Made by a program: the position numbers and the translations under genes
Shown here: positions 62,969 through 64,000 of the stretch, piece after piece
Position numbering within the stretch: the first letter of the stretch is position 1
How the letters are laid out: the number at the start of each line of letters is the position of its first letter
Origin: Nocardioides sp. URHA0032
GTDB lineage: Bacteria; Actinomycetota; Actinomycetes; Propionibacteriales; Nocardioidaceae
DNA length: 64,000 bases
Assembly: GCF_000620645.1 (NCBI RefSeq)
Contig: NZ_JIAV01000014.1
Span: 248,001-312,000, forward strand
Direction of reading: 5' to 3'
The notes under the pieces: generated by a model
Told to the model about the DNA's origin: nothing
Seen by the model: only the letters and a program-made list of their open reading frames with translations
The model's database searches: none

Positions 62969-64000
62969 TCAGCCCAGGAGCGCGTCGACGAACGCACCGG
63001 CGTCGAACGGCGCCAGGTCGTCGGGACCCTCGCCGAGGCCGACCAGCTTCACGGGTACGCCGAGCTCACGCTGCACCTGCACCACGATGCCGCCCTTGGC
63101 GGAGCCGTCGAGCTTGGTGAGCACGATGCCGGTGACGTTCACGACCTCGCTGAAGACGCGTGCCTGGATCAGGCCGTTCTGGCCGGTGGTGGCGTCGAGG
63201 ACGAGCAGCACCTCGGTGACCGGCGCCTGCTTCTCGATGACGCGCTTGACCTTGCCGAGCTCGTCCATCAGGCCGGCCTTGTTCTGCAGCCGGCCGGCGG
63301 TGTCGACGATGACGGTGTCGGCTCCGGTGGCGACGCCCTCCTTGACCGCCTCGAACGCGACGCTGGCGGGGTCGGTGCCCTCGGGGCCGCGGACCACGTC
63401 GACGCCCACGCGCTCGCCCCAGGTGGCGAGCTGCTCGACGGCGGCGGCGCGGAAGGTGTCGGCGGCGCCGAGCACGACCTTGCGGTCCTCCGCGACCAGG
63501 ATCCGCGAGATCTTGCCGACGGTGGTGGTCTTGCCGGAGCCGTTCACGCCGACGACGAGGACGACGCCGGGGTTGCCGTCGGCACCGCTCACCTGCAGGC
63601 GTCGGTCCAGGTCCGGGCCGACCAGGTTCAGCAGCTCCTCGCGGAGCACCGTGCGGGCGTCCACGGGACCGCCCTCGACCCGCAGGCGGGTCCGCAGGTG
63701 CTCGACGAGCTCCTGGGTCGGCGCGACGCCGACGTCGGCGGTGAGCAGGGTGTCCTCGATCGACTCCCAGGTGTCCTCGTCGAGACGGTCGCGCGAGAGC
63801 AGCGCGAGCAGGCCGCGGCCGAGGCCACCCTGCGAGCCGGCCAGCCGCTGGCGCAGCCGGACCAGGCGGGACGCCGTACCCTCCGGGCGCTCGAGGACCG
63901 GCTCGGGTGCGGGCGCGACGGGCTCGACCTCGGTCGGCGCCTCGACCGCCACCGGCGGCGGCGGCGCGGCGACCTCGGCGGGCCCGCGGCCGCGCCGGGA
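62969..64000 (-). CDS. ftsY: Signal recognition particle receptor FtsY (start beyond window)
   Basis: The frame is open to the right edge; an internal GTG at 63952 is not the true start. The visible part has an acidic Pro/Ala/Glu linker, the NG domain with GVNGSGKTTTVGKI, DTAGRLQNKAGLMDEL, LDATTGQNGL and TKLDGSAKGGIVV. FtsY docks the Ffh-ribosome complex at the membrane. The N-terminal membrane anchor should lie just outside the window. Confidence 0.95.
   Translation of the reverse strand, partial: SRRGRGPAEVAAPPPPVAVEAPTEVEPVAPAPEPVLERPEGTASRLVRLRQRLAGSQGGLGRGLLALLSRDRLDEDTWESIEDTLLTADVGVAPTQELVEHLRTRLRVEGGPVDARTVLREELLNLVGPDLDRRLQVSGADGNPGVVLVVGVNGSGKTTTVGKISRILVAEDRKVVLGAADTFRAAAVEQLATWGERVGVDVVRGPEGTDPASVAFEAVKEGVATGADTVIVDTAGRLQNKAGLMDELGKVKRVIEKQAPVTEVLLVLDATTGQNGLIQARVFSEVVNVTGIVLTKLDGSAKGGIVVQVQRELGVPVKLVGLGEGPDDLAPFDAGAFVDALLG

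Overview
The window is chromosomal DNA from a high-GC actinobacterium. Coding frames show strong GC bias at third codon positions, GTG and even TTG starts are common, and the housekeeping order ftsY-amt-glnB-glnD-ffh ... rpsP-khpA-rimM-trmD-rplS-lepB-rnhB-DUF2469 ... yraN-comM-dprA-xerC ... rpsB-tsf-pyrH-frr-cdsA-rlmN is the classic actinobacterial one. Several accessory proteins (SAV_915-like protein, TIGR03767-like phosphoesterase, DUF222/HNH protein, polyamine cluster) suggest Nocardioides or a close relative. That genus call is inference from gene content and order, not from a marker-gene comparison.

Layout. 1-7.8 kb: an ABC exporter half running off the left edge, a three-gene envelope-stress operon (YqjD/DUF3618-like, holin-like, DUF3618), NAD(P)HX dehydratase, a histidine phosphatase, a secreted polysaccharide deacetylase and a 72-aa conserved protein. 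7.8-21.9 kb: a polyamine import and catabolism region with agmatinase, putrescine-type aminotransferase, aminobutyraldehyde dehydrogenase, a YtcJ-like amidohydrolase, a saccharopine-dehydrogenase-like protein, the PotABCD transporter, an Lrp/AsnC regulator and a PuuB-like FAD oxidase. A repeat-flanked AbiEi-like gene interrupts it. 21.9-28.7 kb: secreted M1 peptidase, MBL-rhodanese protein, RIO kinase with a structured leader and leader ORF, LOG-like protein and a Tat-exported phosphoesterase. 28.8-31.3 kb: a tightly overlapping four-gene WXG-type (type VII secretion) effector operon. 31.3-42.6 kb: translation, lipid and DNA-uptake housekeeping genes. 42.7-46.3 kb: an SOS-box DUF222/HNH gene and a TadE/TadG pair. 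46.4-51.5 kb: the rpsP-to-DUF2469 block, including a TrmD-GNAT fusion. 51.7-56.9 kb: accessory genes (membrane protein, BNR-type secreted protein, amidohydrolase, ROK regulator, NYN protein). 56.9-64 kb: ffh, glnD, two tandem PII genes, amt and ftsY (cut by the right edge).

How genes work together. Agmatine or putrescine entering through PotABCD would pass agmatinase, aminotransferase and aldehyde dehydrogenase to 4-aminobutyrate, with AsnC as probable local regulator. GlnD, two PII proteins and Amt form the nitrogen-status circuit. Ffh and FtsY are the two GTPases of SRP targeting.

I found no rRNA, tRNA, CRISPR array, insertion sequence or prophage. Two repeat families are present: a 20-21-bp repeat on a 32-bp period around the AbiEi-like gene, and a GGTCTCGA...CTCGACC palindromic family at 25.8-26.1 kb and 50.6 kb. 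Candidate novelties are the RIO-kinase leader hairpin with its 31-codon ORF, the repeat-bounded AbiEi-like gene, and the glycine-zipper WXG effector with its membrane partner.
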